A DNA stretch of 63,714 bases. Origin: Corynebacterium sp. ACRPH (lineage in GTDB: Bacteria; Actinomycetota; Actinomycetes; Mycobacteriales; Mycobacteriaceae). Position 1 is the stretch's first letter. Each line of letters opens with the position of its first letter. Where the stretch lies: assembly GCF_022347285.1 (NCBI RefSeq), contig NZ_JAKRND010000014.1:1-63714 (forward strand). The letters run 5' to 3'. Positions 1-9,137 of this stretch are shown here, piece after piece. The notes under the pieces are model-generated. The model was not told the DNA's origin, made no database searches, and worked only from the letters and a program-made list of their open reading frames with translations. The translations under genes and the position numbers were made by a program.

Positions 1-122
1 ATCGTGGTTTCCCTTTCGAGGAAGTGTGGTTACGGATTCGAAAGGTGCTGCGGTGGTCGCCTCGTGCATTCATAAGGTCGTCACCGGCAGCTACAGATAC
101 ACCACACTAAAGGACGCAACCC
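1..122. mobile_element. End of an unidentified insertion abutting the IS256 copy
   Basis: The IS256 transposase to the right loses its normal C-terminal coding sequence abruptly near 122. From there to the left edge the DNA is unrelated to the IS256 copy at 43.8-45.2 kb. Read on the minus strand it starts GGGTTGCGTCCTTTAGTG and continues to an open frame beginning with ATG near 73 that runs out of the window. I infer the terminus of a second mobile element inserted into the IS256 copy, but I cannot name its family. Confidence 0.35.
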
Positions 123-1355
123 TCGTTTACCTTCCTTGGCGCGTCTAGCAGCGCGTTTGTCTTCGATATTGCAGATCATCAACCACAGAGTCTTCAACGC
201 GGACTCATCATTGGTGAACTGCACCCGGTTGCGGGTAGCTTTGCGCAGCTCATTGTTAAACGACTCGATAGAGTTCGTCGTATAGATAACCTTCCGGGCC
301 GCCGGCGGGAACTGCAAGAACGGCGCGAACCGTTCCCACGCGTCCTGCCACACCTTCACTGACCTGGGGTATTTCTCGCCAAGCTCAGAGGATGCGAACT
401 CAGCCAGTGCTGCAGCAGCACTGGACTCATCAGGGGCGGTATAGACCTTTTTCAATGCCGCTGACACGGCCTTGCGATCCCCGTAGGCCACCCACCGGTT
501 GGCGGCACGAATCAGGTGCACGATACAGGTTTGCACCATAGAGCCAGGCCAAGTTGCCTCCACTGCCTCAGGCAAGCCTTTGAGCCCGTCACAGCAGACA
601 ATGAAGACATCCTTGACTCCACGATTCGACAAGTTAGAGCACACCTGCGCCCAAAAGGATGCGCCTTCTTCCTTGGCTATCCAGAGTCCCAGGATGTGCT
701 TGATTCCCTCGACGTCCACACCGATGGCCATATAGGCGCTCTTGTTGACCACGCGGCCACCGTCACGGACTTTGATACGCAACGCGTCAAGGAAGATGAC
801 GGGGTAGAACTCGTCTAGCTGGCGGTTTTGCCACACCATGACTTCATCAAGGACGGCGTCAGTTACAGCGGAGATCGTCTCATGGGAAATATCCACCCGC
901 ATGGCGGTGGCCATATGGTGCCTGATATCGCGGATGGTCATCCCGCCGGCATACAAACTCACAATCATGTCATCGACGTCGGTCAAGCGCCGGGAGCCCT
1001 TTGGAACCATGGTCGGGATAAACGTACCGGCTCGGTCCCTGGGCACGTCCACAGTGACTGGCCCGTAGTTGGAATCAACGGTCTTTGAATACGATCCGTT
1101 ACGGTGGTTGTCGGTCCCAGCTGCAGCTTTGGCGTCTCTATCGCCCGAGGAGTAGCCCAAGTGGGCATCCATTTCAGCATTCAAGCCCCGGGTAATCGAA
1201 GCTTGCAACATGCCACGGACCAGGTCATTGGCATCCGTGGTGGAAGTGCCTAATTCATCGATCAGCTTCGCGATTTCAGGGTTAGCAAGAAGCTTTTGCT
1301 CAATCGCGTCAATCTTGGCCTTATCGGCCGAGTCTCGTCGTGCCACAGTAGTCAT
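81..1355 (-). pseudogene. IS256-family transposase, 3'-truncated
   Basis: This encodes a Mutator/IS256-type DDE transposase that would cut and paste its own element. The catalytic residues are recognisable: Asp in FLDALR, Asp in CCDGLKG and Glu in NSIESFNNEL. The start is supported by AAGGAGA just upstream of ATG 1355. Compared with the intact copy at 43837-45186 (449 aa), the last ~30 residues (the GWKQAINQLAVAYPDRF region) are missing and replaced by about 12 unrelated residues read from adjoining DNA. The inverted repeat survives only on the right, around 1390-1412. The two proteins are clearly different IS species, not recent copies of each other. Probably inactive, because the left IS end is lost. 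Confidence 0.85.
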
Positions 1356-1389
1356 TCTGGCTTATCTCCTTATGCGGGATGGAATCCCA

Positions 1390-1412
1390 CACACAAACCA
1401 TCAGACACTCTC
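1390..1412. repeat. Right inverted repeat of truncated IS256 copy
   Basis: The plus strand reads CACACACAAACCATCAGACA followed by CTCTC. This matches the right end of the intact IS256 copy (CACACACAAACTTCCTGACA followed by CTC, ending near 45240), so the element ends near 1412. Confidence 0.6.
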
Positions 1413-1783
1413 TCACCGTGGTGTCTCCTCCTCTAATCCTTTTGCGCTACAGTGGTGCTCTTATTGTCAGTATCGAACTTCGTCGTATCTGAATCGATCG
1501 GTTCAACTACATTGATTCGACCGGCGTACCTCACTTCGTGCGCCAACTCTCCGGGACGCAAGCCTCTACCCATCCCAGAAGCTCAAGGCTTTGTAAAATG
1601 CCATAGCAAAGGTGACGAAAATATACTCCGTGAGTGTCGAGTCCCATCGTGGTACAAGCCCCATTAATCGACAGTTCGTGCATATAATTTGGTTATGCAA
1701 ACAGGTGTCTAAAGCGAGAAATCTGAGTCGCTAGGGACCGCCGTTGACTGTGGGATAGATAGCTGAAATAAGGAGCAACGCTG
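1413..1783. other. Intergenic region upstream of ABC exporter
   Basis: No convincing gene is present; a 71-codon open frame at 1452-1667 has no ribosome site or family features. A good -10 hexamer TATAAT lies at 1683-1688 inside a small dyad (GCATA...TATGC, 1680-1698), which could be a regulated promoter for the ABC operon. AAGGAG at 1771-1776 is the ribosome site for the first gene. Confidence 0.4.
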
Positions 1784-2536
1784 ATGACGCACTCTGAGAA
1801 CAAACAACTAGAAAGCGCCGCTCGCGCCGTAGACGTACGGAAGATCTATGGTCACGGAGAGACCGAAGTAAAAGCACTGGACGGTATCTCCATCGATTTC
1901 CATGACGGGCAGTTCACCGCCATTATGGGGCCTAGTGGATCTGGTAAATCCACACTCATGCACTGCATGGCAGGCCTGGATTCCATCACTAGTGGAAAGG
2001 CTTACATCGGGGACACCGACATCTCCACGCTTAACGATAAGCAGACCACGACCCTGCGGCGTGACCGTCTGGGCTTCATCTTCCAGTCCTTCAACTTGGT
2101 CCCTACCCTCACTGCAAAGGAGAACATCACCCTGCCGCTGGACATCGCCGGCCGCAAGGTCAACCAAGACTGGTTCGACGAGGTTGTCGTACGCCTCGGG
2201 CTCAAGGATCGACTAGGCCACCGACCGTCTGAACTATCAGGTGGCCAACAGCAGCGCGTTGCCTGCGCCCGCGCCTTGGTCTCTCAGCCGGAGATCATCT
2301 TCGGCGACGAGCCGACCGGCAACTTGGATTCCAACAGCTCCGCAGAAGTCCTAAGCATCCTGCGCAACGCCGTGGACAAGGACAATCAGACTGTCGTCAT
2401 CGTCACCCACGACCCGAAAGCTGCCTCGTATGCAGACAGGGTGGTTTTCCTCGCCGACGGACGAATTGCAGACGAGCTTGAAAAGCCCGACGTTGACGCC
2501 ATCCTCGGCGTCATGGGCAAGTTGGAGGAGCACTAG
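1784..2536 (+). CDS. MacB/LolD-type ABC transporter ATPase
   Basis: ATP-binding subunit that powers a type VII (MacB/Lol/FtsX) ABC system at the inner face of the membrane. It has 250 aa, with Walker A GPSGSGKST at 49-57, Q-loop FQSFNLVPTLT near 100, signature LSGGQQQR at 151-158, Walker B IIFGDEP near 171 and a switch His in VIVTHD. The LDSNSS stretch after Walker B is typical of the MacB/LolD group. AAGGAG lies 7 nt before ATG 1784. The permease starts 2 nt after the stop, so the two form one transcriptional and functional unit. These systems usually expel peptides or lipoproteins or transmit mechanical force; the substrate here is unknown. Confidence 0.92.
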   Translation: MTHSENKQLESAARAVDVRKIYGHGETEVKALDGISIDFHDGQFTAIMGPSGSGKSTLMHCMAGLDSITSGKAYIGDTDISTLNDKQTTTLRRDRLGFIFQSFNLVPTLTAKENITLPLDIAGRKVNQDWFDEVVVRLGLKDRLGHRPSELSGGQQQRVACARALVSQPEIIFGDEPTGNLDSNSSAEVLSILRNAVDKDNQTVVIVTHDPKAASYADRVVFLADGRIADELEKPDVDAILGVMGKLEEH

Positions 2537-2538
2537 TA

Positions 2539-5178
2539 ATGCCCAACTCCACTGGCACCCAAAAGCCTCGCGGCTCGGCAGATACTGGCAAGTCCCGCAG
2601 CAGCCATACTCGTGCCGTCGCGAAAGTCTCCTACCGCAGCGTGCTGGCCAACAAGGTTCGCTTCCTCCTCACCATCCTCGCAGTGGTGCTGGGAACCGCG
2701 TTTATCTCCGGTTCCTCCATGTTCACCGACATGATGCAGAAGTCTTTCAACGGTGTATTCGAAAACGTTTATTCCGCTGTAGATGTCGAAGTAACTCAGA
2801 AGGATCCGACTAAGCCGATCACGCAGGAAACACGAACCAAGTTAGAGGACAACAAGGATGTCAAAAGCGTTGCCATGGCATCCGAAACCATAGCTGTGGT
2901 CGCAAAGGACGGTAAGCAGCTGAGTACCGGTGGGGCTCCCTCGGTGGTGTTTCCCAACGACACCGGCGAGAACGCACCCGGCCCCTCCATCACCGTGGCT
3001 GATGGCCGCGAGCCGAAGGGCGAGAAAGAGGCGATGATCAACACCGATGCTGCCGAGAAGCACGGCGTGCATATCGGTGACACTCTGAAAGTTATCGACG
3101 TCCGCGACAGCCATGACTACAAGATCGTCGGAATCTACGACACGGACTCTTCCGTGGGCGGCTACCTCGGCCTGGCGATTGACACTCAGGTATATATCGA
3201 CCGCTATACCAACGGCACCTTCCCCGACGGTTTCTGGCTGTCCGCTAAGGATGGCGTGACCCCAGAGCAGCTCAAGGATTCCGTCCAGCAACAATTCCCA
3301 GAACTCAAGGTCGTCACCGGCGACTCGATCGTCGAGAAAGCCACCAAGGAGATCCAGGACGGCCTCAGCTTCGTCAACTATTTCCTGCTGGCCTTCGCCC
3401 TGGTCAGCCTGCTGGTGGGCGCGTTCATCATCGCCAATACTTTCTCCATGGTCGTCGCCCAGCGCATGCGGGAGTTCGCCCTGCTACGCTCCCTGGGCGC
3501 CTCCCGCAGCCAGCTGACGACCTCGGTTGTCTTCGAGGCCGTTCTGGTTGGCCTCGTCGGTTCGGCGTTGGGCATCGTGGCCGGCATGGGGCTGGCCAAG
3601 GGCATCTTCGCAATCATGGATATGGCCGGGTTCGGCCTGCCGAGTACCGAGCTCAGCCTCACCCCGCAGGCGGTGATCCTGCCCCTCGTTATCGGCGTGC
3701 TCATCACCGTGGTTTCCGCGTGGTCACCGGCGCGCCGTGCCGGTCGCGTGCACCCGGTCGAGGCGATGCGCTCGGGTGATGTCTCTAGCTCGTCGCCGCT
3801 GAAACTACGCACCATCGCCGGCGGGATCGTCGTCCTACTTGGTGTCGTCGCCGCGGTTGTCGCTCTTGTTCTTAACGACGCCGACACGGGGGTTCGGGCG
3901 GGCATCCTGGGCGCCGGTGCCTTGTTGGTGATTGTCGGTACTTTCCTTGCCTCTCCGGCGCTATCCATCCCAATCGTCCCCGCACTGGGGCGCGCCTTGG
4001 GCGCTCCGTTTGGGGCGGTTGGAAAGTTGGCGTCCACAAACTCGCGCAGGAACCCGCGACGCACCGCAACAACAGCGTTTGCCCTGACCTTGGGCGTGGC
4101 GCTGGTGGCGGCATTCGGCATGGTGGGCGCGACGATGAAGAGCGCCATGGAGGACATGATCGGCGACACGGTGAAGTCCGACCTGGTGGTCAGTGGTCCG
4201 CAGAACCAGGGCTTTCCGCTGCCGCAGGGTGTGGAGAAGGCCGTGGACGAAGCCGACGGTGTGAGCTCGCACTCCACCCTGGGAGTGGTGCCCGTCAGTG
4301 TAGGCAAGCCCATGAGCGAGAGCAACGTGACCTATGCGGGAATGTATGCGTTTTACTTCAAGGGGCCGCTCGGTAAGTCCATGGGGCTTAACTCGCTGGG
4401 CGAGGAGCTGAAATCCGACGAGCCGGGCTTCTACGCCTCCGAGGGTAAGGCCAAGGCTATGAAGTGGAAGGTCGGCGACGAGGTGCCGATGTATCGCGTT
4501 GGCCAGGGGGAAATGGGCAAGATCAAGCTGCTGGGCATCTACACCGAGCCGCTGCAGTCGCAGACGCTGCTCAACGAGGCCGCGCTGAAGCCCTACGTGG
4601 GGCAGGGCAAACCCCTCGACGAGACTGAGGATCTGAGCATCTTGCAGATCCTTGTCCACGGCGACGGAAACATCAGCGAGAAGGACCTGAAGGACAACGT
4701 GAGCAAGGCGGTGGAGCCGTTCATCGTGGCCGACGTGCTTACCCCCACCGAGTACGCAGGTACCGTCTCCAGCGGCATCGACCAGATGCTGATGATCCTC
4801 AACGCCATGCTGGCGCTATCGATCCTGGTGGCGATCCTGGGCATCATCAATACTCTGGCGCTGAACGTGATCGAACGTCGGCAGGAGATCGGCATGCTGC
4901 GCGCGGTGGGCATGTTCCGCAAACAGGTGCGCCGCATGATCACCCTCGAGGCCGTGCAGATCGCCATCTATGGCGCGCTGGTGGGCGTGCTCATCGGCGT
5001 ATGCCTGGGCTGGGTCTTTGTGAAGGTGCTGGCCTCCGAAGGTTTGGATGGTGCGGTCCTGCCGTGGCAGCTGCTGGTTGGCATGATTGTGGGCTCCGGC
5101 ATCGTGGGCGTGCTGGCCGCGCTGTGGCCGGCGCACAAGGCGGCGAAGACCTCCCCGCTGGAGGCGATTGCCGACTAA
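2539..5178 (+). CDS. FtsX-like ABC transporter permease
   Basis: Membrane partner of the preceding ATPase, 879 aa. The layout is one N-terminal membrane helix (about 37-57), an extracytoplasmic MacB-type domain, an FtsX block of three helices (about 280-410), two linking helices (430-480), another single helix near 515-535, a second extracytoplasmic domain and a second FtsX block (about 760-870). That gives ten helices and an internally duplicated permease, common in actinobacteria. Both FtsX blocks keep the conserved pattern REFALLRSLGAS / RQEIGMLRAVGM that contacts the ATPase. The substrate cannot be read from sequence; lipoprotein, peptide or envelope-stress export are the family alternatives. 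Confidence 0.9.
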   Translation: MPNSTGTQKPRGSADTGKSRSSHTRAVAKVSYRSVLANKVRFLLTILAVVLGTAFISGSSMFTDMMQKSFNGVFENVYSAVDVEVTQKDPTKPITQETRTKLEDNKDVKSVAMASETIAVVAKDGKQLSTGGAPSVVFPNDTGENAPGPSITVADGREPKGEKEAMINTDAAEKHGVHIGDTLKVIDVRDSHDYKIVGIYDTDSSVGGYLGLAIDTQVYIDRYTNGTFPDGFWLSAKDGVTPEQLKDSVQQQFPELKVVTGDSIVEKATKEIQDGLSFVNYFLLAFALVSLLVGAFIIANTFSMVVAQRMREFALLRSLGASRSQLTTSVVFEAVLVGLVGSALGIVAGMGLAKGIFAIMDMAGFGLPSTELSLTPQAVILPLVIGVLITVVSAWSPARRAGRVHPVEAMRSGDVSSSSPLKLRTIAGGIVVLLGVVAAVVALVLNDADTGVRAGILGAGALLVIVGTFLASPALSIPIVPALGRALGAPFGAVGKLASTNSRRNPRRTATTAFALTLGVALVAAFGMVGATMKSAMEDMIGDTVKSDLVVSGPQNQGFPLPQGVEKAVDEADGVSSHSTLGVVPVSVGKPMSESNVTYAGMYAFYFKGPLGKSMGLNSLGEELKSDEPGFYASEGKAKAMKWKVGDEVPMYRVGQGEMGKIKLLGIYTEPLQSQTLLNEAALKPYVGQGKPLDETEDLSILQILVHGDGNISEKDLKDNVSKAVEPFIVADVLTPTEYAGTVSSGIDQMLMILNAMLALSILVAILGIINTLALNVIERRQEIGMLRAVGMFRKQVRRMITLEAVQIAIYGALVGVLIGVCLGWVFVKVLASEGLDGAVLPWQLLVGMIVGSGIVGVLAALWPAHKAAKTSPLEAIAD

Positions 5179-5205
5179 AGCGGGAACCTTGTCCGGGGTC
5201 GAAAC

Positions 5206-5220
5206 TACAATGGCTAACCA
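5206..5220 (+). promoter_or_regulatory. Leaderless promoter for hydrolase-like gene
   Basis: TACAAT at 5206-5211 places the expected transcription start 7-9 nt downstream, at or next to ATG 5220. There is no Shine-Dalgarno sequence, so the mRNA is probably leaderless. Confidence 0.45.
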
Positions 5221-6206
5221 TGAGCGAGCAGACCCCGAACTCCGACATTGTTAACCTGCCCAGCACTGGCGGCGACGTGCAGGCTGGCGTGGAACCGCTG
5301 AATGCCCAGCAGCAGCTGGAGCAGCTAAACAATTTCTTTGAAGATAATTATCCGGAGATCTTCAGCTCCCTCGTCAACGACGAGGGGATTCCCTACAAGG
5401 ATCAGTCCTGCCCCGTCCCCGCGGAGCTGGTGGACGAGACGGAGCGTATGTGGGCACGTGTGCCCGACCTGCTGGCGCATAGCAGCTTGCTGGTCCTGGG
5501 CGCGGGGTTGGACCACCGCATGCCGCACGTCGCCTACACCTCCCAGGTGCGGGCCGAACCCTGGACGTCGCAGCACCCCGCGCTGCCGGATGGGGTTGTG
5601 GGAACGGTATTGACGCCCCCTGATCCCACCGGAGCCGTAGCCGTCAGCTTGCACGGTGGGCCAGGCTGGTTCGGTGACGGTGCAAGCCACGACCAGTTCT
5701 GGCTTCCCCTCTTTGCCGCGCTCGCGGAGCGTTCCGGGGTGACCATCGTGGATCTGACTTATCCGCTGCCGGGGTACGGATCCTGGGATCTTACACAGCA
5801 GGACGTGGCGGAAGCCGTCGCACAGATCCAGGCGGAGCTGAAGCCGAAAGCTTTCGGCCTAGTGGTATTCGGCAGCGGGCTAGTGGCCGCGGGCCAGGTG
5901 GTGGGGTCGACTCTGAGTTCGGCTCTGGGGGCGGATTGTGAGCTGGACTTCCTGGCGGCGCTCAGCCCGCGAATCCCGGAGGGGTTCGCGGTGGATATTG
6001 CAGGAGTGCCCACGGCAGTCTCCCTTGCGAGCTTCGACAGTAGGGGAACCGCAGGGGGCGTCATTAAGAAGTACCTCGAGGAAAGCGGCGCCGAGGTGCA
6101 GTTTTACGAGTACGACAGCGAGCACATTATCGCAGCTCCCGCGGTGTGGCGGCAGCGAGTGGACGAACTGGCGGAATGGCTGCGGAAGGCAGTTGCAGAT
6201 TGTTGA
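5220..6206 (+). CDS. alpha/beta-hydrolase-like protein
   Basis: A 328-aa protein. ATG 5220 is chosen because a TACAAT -10 box lies 9 nt before it and no ribosome site is present. The C-terminal half carries alpha/beta-hydrolase signatures: oxyanion-type HGGPGW at 145-150, a possible nucleophile elbow FGSGL (Ser219) and a late His in SEHIIAAP. The elbow departs from GxSxG because the first Gly is missing, so catalysis is uncertain. There is no signal peptide, so it is probably cytoplasmic. The gene follows the ABC permease by 41 nt but has its own start signal. Its 3' end overlaps the operator of the next operon (TTGTTGAACAA covers its stop codon). Confidence 0.65.
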   Translation: MSEQTPNSDIVNLPSTGGDVQAGVEPLNAQQQLEQLNNFFEDNYPEIFSSLVNDEGIPYKDQSCPVPAELVDETERMWARVPDLLAHSSLLVLGAGLDHRMPHVAYTSQVRAEPWTSQHPALPDGVVGTVLTPPDPTGAVAVSLHGGPGWFGDGASHDQFWLPLFAALAERSGVTIVDLTYPLPGYGSWDLTQQDVAEAVAQIQAELKPKAFGLVVFGSGLVAAGQVVGSTLSSALGADCELDFLAALSPRIPEGFAVDIAGVPTAVSLASFDSRGTAGGVIKKYLEESGAEVQFYEYDSEHIIAAPAVWRQRVDELAEWLRKAVADC

Positions 6207-6210
6207 ACAA
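6200..6210. promoter_or_regulatory. Predicted GntR operator 1
   Basis: TTGTTGAACAA is a perfect palindrome around its central base. The same 11-mer, apart from the centre, occurs at 13516-13526 upstream of the convergent operon that encodes the GntR regulator. FadR-type regulators commonly bind TTGTnnnACAA-like dyads. Confidence 0.6.
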
Positions 6211-6218
6211 CATTCTAA

Positions 6219-6234
6219 AGTGATACAAATCACT
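6219..6234. promoter_or_regulatory. Predicted GlxR/CRP-type site upstream of Nramp-like gene
   Basis: AGTGATACAAATCACT fits the GTGA-N6-TCAC core of the CRP/GlxR consensus and is a perfect six-base inverted repeat. It lies 9 nt downstream of the GntR-type operator and 17 nt before ATG 6252, so bound protein could block transcription or act near the start. Confidence 0.5.
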
Positions 6235-6251
6235 GATAGAAAGGTGCCGAC

Positions 6252-7511
6252 ATGTCGAACACAGACGAGCACGAGGGCAACGCGCCCGCAGACAGCAAGC
6301 CAGTAGGCGGAAAACCCGAAGCAGCCCGCGCGGCTACATTCACAGCATCGCTGGGCGCAATGTTCCTCATGGCCACCAGCGCCATCGGCCCGGGATTCAT
6401 CACCCAAACCACCGTGTTTACGGTGGAGATGGGCGCGGCATTCGCGTTTGCAATCCTCGTTTCGATCCTGGTGGACATCGCCATTCAGCTGAACGTTTGG
6501 CGCGTATTGGGCGTATCCGGCAAGCGTGCCAACGAGTTGGGCAATGAGGTTCTGCCGGGGCTCGGCTGGGTCATGGCAGCGTTCGTGTTCATTGGCGGGC
6601 TGATCTTTAACATCGGCAATATCGGCGGAACGGGCCTAGGTATCAATGCGATGCTCGGCTGGGACCCACTGCTAGGCGGCGGGCTGTCCGCAGCGATCGC
6701 GATCTTTATCTTCCTATCGAAGCGCGCGGGTATGGCTCTGGACCGCATCGTCGTTGGCCTGGGTGCCATCATGATCTTGCTGATGATTTACGTCGCAGTA
6801 GTTTCCGCGCCGCCACTAGGTGAAGCTCTGAGGAACACAGTGGCGCCGACCGAGGTGGACTTCCTGGTGATCACCACCCTTATCGGCGGCACGGTCGGTG
6901 GATACATCACCTTCGCGGGCGCACACCGCATGATTGATTCCGGGCAGACCGGAGTTCAGAACGTAAACACGATCACCAAGGTTTCGGTCTCTGGCATCAT
7001 CGTGACCGGGGTGATGCGTACGCTGCTGTTCCTGGCGATCCTGGGCGTGGTCGCTTCGGGCGTGACTCTGGCTGGCGACAACATGGCCGCAGACGCATTC
7101 CGCCACGCAGCTGGCGACATCGGCGTGCGCTTCTTCGGCGTGGTGCTGTGGGCCGCAGGCCTGACTTCTGTAGTGGGCGCTTCTTACACCTCCCTGACAT
7201 TCGTCACTTCGCAATCGATGAAGAAGTCCACCTTCAATTGGCTGGTCGTGGCCTTCATCGCCGTGTGTGCCGTGATCTACCTGATCCTGAACCAGGCCCC
7301 GCAGAAGCTGCTGATCTTCGCCGGCGCATTCAACGGCCTGATCCTGCCGATCGGATTCGCCGTCGTTCTGTGGGTGGCCTGGCGCCGCCGCGACCTGCTG
7401 CAGAACTACAAGTACCCAACCTGGCTGTTGGTGGTGGGCGTGATTACCTGGGTGCTGACGGTCTATCTGGGGTGGAACTCCATGAGCAAGCTGCCGGGCA
7501 TCTGGGCATAA
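6252..7511 (+). CDS. Nramp-family-like transporter (YcsG-like)
   Basis: A polytopic membrane protein of 419 aa with about eleven hydrophobic helices and a hydrophilic N-terminus of ~28 residues. AAAGG lies upstream of ATG 6252. The first helix has SAIGPGFITQT where metal-transporting Nramps have the DPGN motif, so the metal-binding Asp/Asn pair is not conserved. Relatives of this branch (Bacillus YcsG) sit next to YcsI and PxpABC genes, exactly as here, which suggests uptake of the pathway substrate (5-oxoproline or a related amide) rather than Mn2+. The DUF1445 gene follows by 47 nt in the same operon. Predicted control is by the GntR-type palindrome and the GlxR-type site just upstream. Confidence 0.85.
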   Translation: MSNTDEHEGNAPADSKPVGGKPEAARAATFTASLGAMFLMATSAIGPGFITQTTVFTVEMGAAFAFAILVSILVDIAIQLNVWRVLGVSGKRANELGNEVLPGLGWVMAAFVFIGGLIFNIGNIGGTGLGINAMLGWDPLLGGGLSAAIAIFIFLSKRAGMALDRIVVGLGAIMILLMIYVAVVSAPPLGEALRNTVAPTEVDFLVITTLIGGTVGGYITFAGAHRMIDSGQTGVQNVNTITKVSVSGIIVTGVMRTLLFLAILGVVASGVTLAGDNMAADAFRHAAGDIGVRFFGVVLWAAGLTSVVGASYTSLTFVTSQSMKKSTFNWLVVAFIAVCAVIYLILNQAPQKLLIFAGAFNGLILPIGFAVVLWVAWRRRDLLQNYKYPTWLLVVGVITWVLTVYLGWNSMSKLPGIWA

Positions 7512-7558
7512 GAAGAATCACGGCTTAAGACATAAGAAAAGAATCGGGAGCTGCGGAA

Positions 7559-8389
7559 ATGTCAGACAACATTGCACGACAAGGGGCTGTGGGGCAGGAG
7601 CGCCAGGAGAACCCGGGTGCGCTCTCGCCACAGCAGGCGCGTCAGATCTTCCGCAGCGGCACCGTGACCCACACGTCGGGCTACTCGCGGGGTTATGCAC
7701 AGGCGAACCTGATCACCCTGCCCCAAGAGCAGGCTTTCGACTTCCTGCTGTTCGCTCAGCGCAACCCGAAGCCGTGCCCGCTGCTCGGCGTGCAGGAAGC
7801 CGGACAGGTTTCCTCCGAGCTGCTGGCGGACGGGGACATCCGCAGCGACATTCCGCTGTACCGCGTGTACCGCAACGGCCAGTTGGACAGCGAGGTTCCG
7901 GACGTGCGCGACGTATGGCGCGAGGATCTGGTCAGCTTCATCATCGGCTGCTCCTTCACCTTCGAGACCGCGCTACTGGATAACGGCGTGCCGGTGGAGC
8001 ACATCACCCAGGGCAAGAACGTGCCCATGTATCGCACGAACATCCCCACCAACCCCGCTGGGGTGTTCTCCGGCCCGATGGTCGTCTCCATGCGCCCCAT
8101 CCCAGCCGCCCAAGTAGCCGACGCAGTTCGAATCACCTCCCGCTACCCGGCAGTACACGGCGCCCCGGTGCACGTCGGCGACCCCGCGGCTATCGGCATC
8201 CAGGACGTGAACAATCCGGACTTTGGCGAGGCCGTGGACATCCCGGCCGGCACGATTCCCGTGTTCTGGGCCTGCGGGGTAACCCCACAATCAGTGGTAA
8301 TGGAATCCAAGCCCGAGTTCGCGATCTGCCACGCGCCGGGGCACATGCTGATCACCGACGCGCGCGACCTGCAGTACCAGGTGCCCTGA
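7559..8389 (+). CDS. DUF1445 / putative hydro-lyase (YcsI-like, D-glutamate cyclase family)
   Basis: A 276-aa cytoplasmic protein of the UPF0317/DUF1445 family. Diagnostic segments are [13 protein letters not shown] near 22, the [19 protein letters not shown] stretch, [20 protein letters not shown] and the C-terminal [25 protein letters not shown] lies about 10 nt before the ATG. A eukaryotic relative interconverts D-glutamate and 5-oxo-D-proline, which fits the surrounding 5-oxoprolinase genes, but the bacterial reaction is inferred. It is the last gene of the plus-strand operon and converges on the GntR gene. Confidence 0.85.
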   Translation: MSDNIARQGAVGQERQENPGALSPQQARQIFRSGTVTHTSGYSRGYAQANLITLPQEQAFDFLLFAQRNPKPCPLLGVQEAGQVSSELLADGDIRSDIPLYRVYRNGQLDSEVPDVRDVWREDLVSFIIGCSFTFETALLDNGVPVEHITQGKNVPMYRTNIPTNPAGVFSGPMVVSMRPIPAAQVADAVRITSRYPAVHGAPVHVGDPAAIGIQDVNNPDFGEAVDIPAGTIPVFWACGVTPQSVVMESKPEFAICHAPGHMLITDARDLQYQVP

Positions 8390-8478
8390 CACCTCACCCC
8401 TGCCCCCACACGCCTGCGCCTGCAGCCCGGGGCTCCACTTCGGGCGGGCCTTGAGGCCACACCCCCCGGGCGACCCCA

Positions 8479-9123
8479 TTAGCCGAAGTAGCGCTCGATG
8501 TTATCGCTCGTGCGCTGCAGGAACCCGGCCAGCTGGTTGGCCGCCTCCTGCCAACGCTCTTCTGCGATTAGATCCGTCACCGTGCGGTTTTGCGCAATGA
8601 ACTCCACGTGGAACTCGTGGTTCAGCCGGTTGGCGCGGGCAAACCCAAGGCGCATCTGCGCCAAAATGCGATCCATCGAGTGGTTCAACCCCGCCGATCC
8701 AGCGCTGGCGACAATAGCGCGGTGAAAATCCTGGTTCGCATCCGCAATTGCACGGATGTCCTCCTCGCTGGCGTTTGAACCAGCGGAATCTCGCAGCTCT
8801 TCCGCGGTGGAGACTATCCCCTCCAACTCGTCCAGCCCTTCTCGCCGCCCCCACAGCAGAGCCCCCGGCTCCAGCACCATGCGGGCGGCGTACATGTCGG
8901 CCAAGTCCTCGCGAGTGGGCTCCGCGATGAAAACACCCCGGTTGGGGATCCGCTCCAGCAGACCCTCCGAAACCAGGGTGGCGAAAGCCTCCCGCAGAGT
9001 GTTGCGGGAGATTCCCAGCGACTGGGCCACGTTCACCTCATTGAGCTTTTCGCCCGGTGCATAGGCGCCGGAGGCGATACCGTCAAGGAGAGCTGAATGC
9101 GCGATAGCCGACTGAGAGTGCAT
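8479..9123 (-). CDS. GntR-family (FCD) transcriptional regulator
   Basis: A 214-aa regulator with an N-terminal winged helix (about 1-70, including LGISRNTLREAFATLVSEGLL) and a C-terminal FCD ligand domain with the Asp/His pair of DFHRAI and a later EFH. One metal-ligand His of the usual HL motif is replaced by Phe (GFLQRT). ATG 9123 gives the family's normal N-terminus (MHSQSAIAH); longer in-frame starts add atypical sequence. It is the last gene of the pxp operon, 14 nt after the biotin carboxylase stop. I infer that it senses 5-oxoproline or a related compound and binds TTGTTSAACAA at both operon promoters. Confidence 0.88.
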   Translation of the reverse strand: MHSQSAIAHSALLDGIASGAYAPGEKLNEVNVAQSLGISRNTLREAFATLVSEGLLERIPNRGVFIAEPTREDLADMYAARMVLEPGALLWGRREGLDELEGIVSTAEELRDSAGSNASEEDIRAIADANQDFHRAIVASAGSAGLNHSMDRILAQMRLGFARANRLNHEFHVEFIAQNRTVTDLIAEERWQEAANQLAGFLQRTSDNIERYFG

Positions 9124-9137
9124 AGCAGTACAGCTTA

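Noticed and set aside
1452..1667. 71-codon open frame upstream of the ABC operon
   Set aside because: No start signal, no conserved features, and it lies in AT-richer intergenic DNA.
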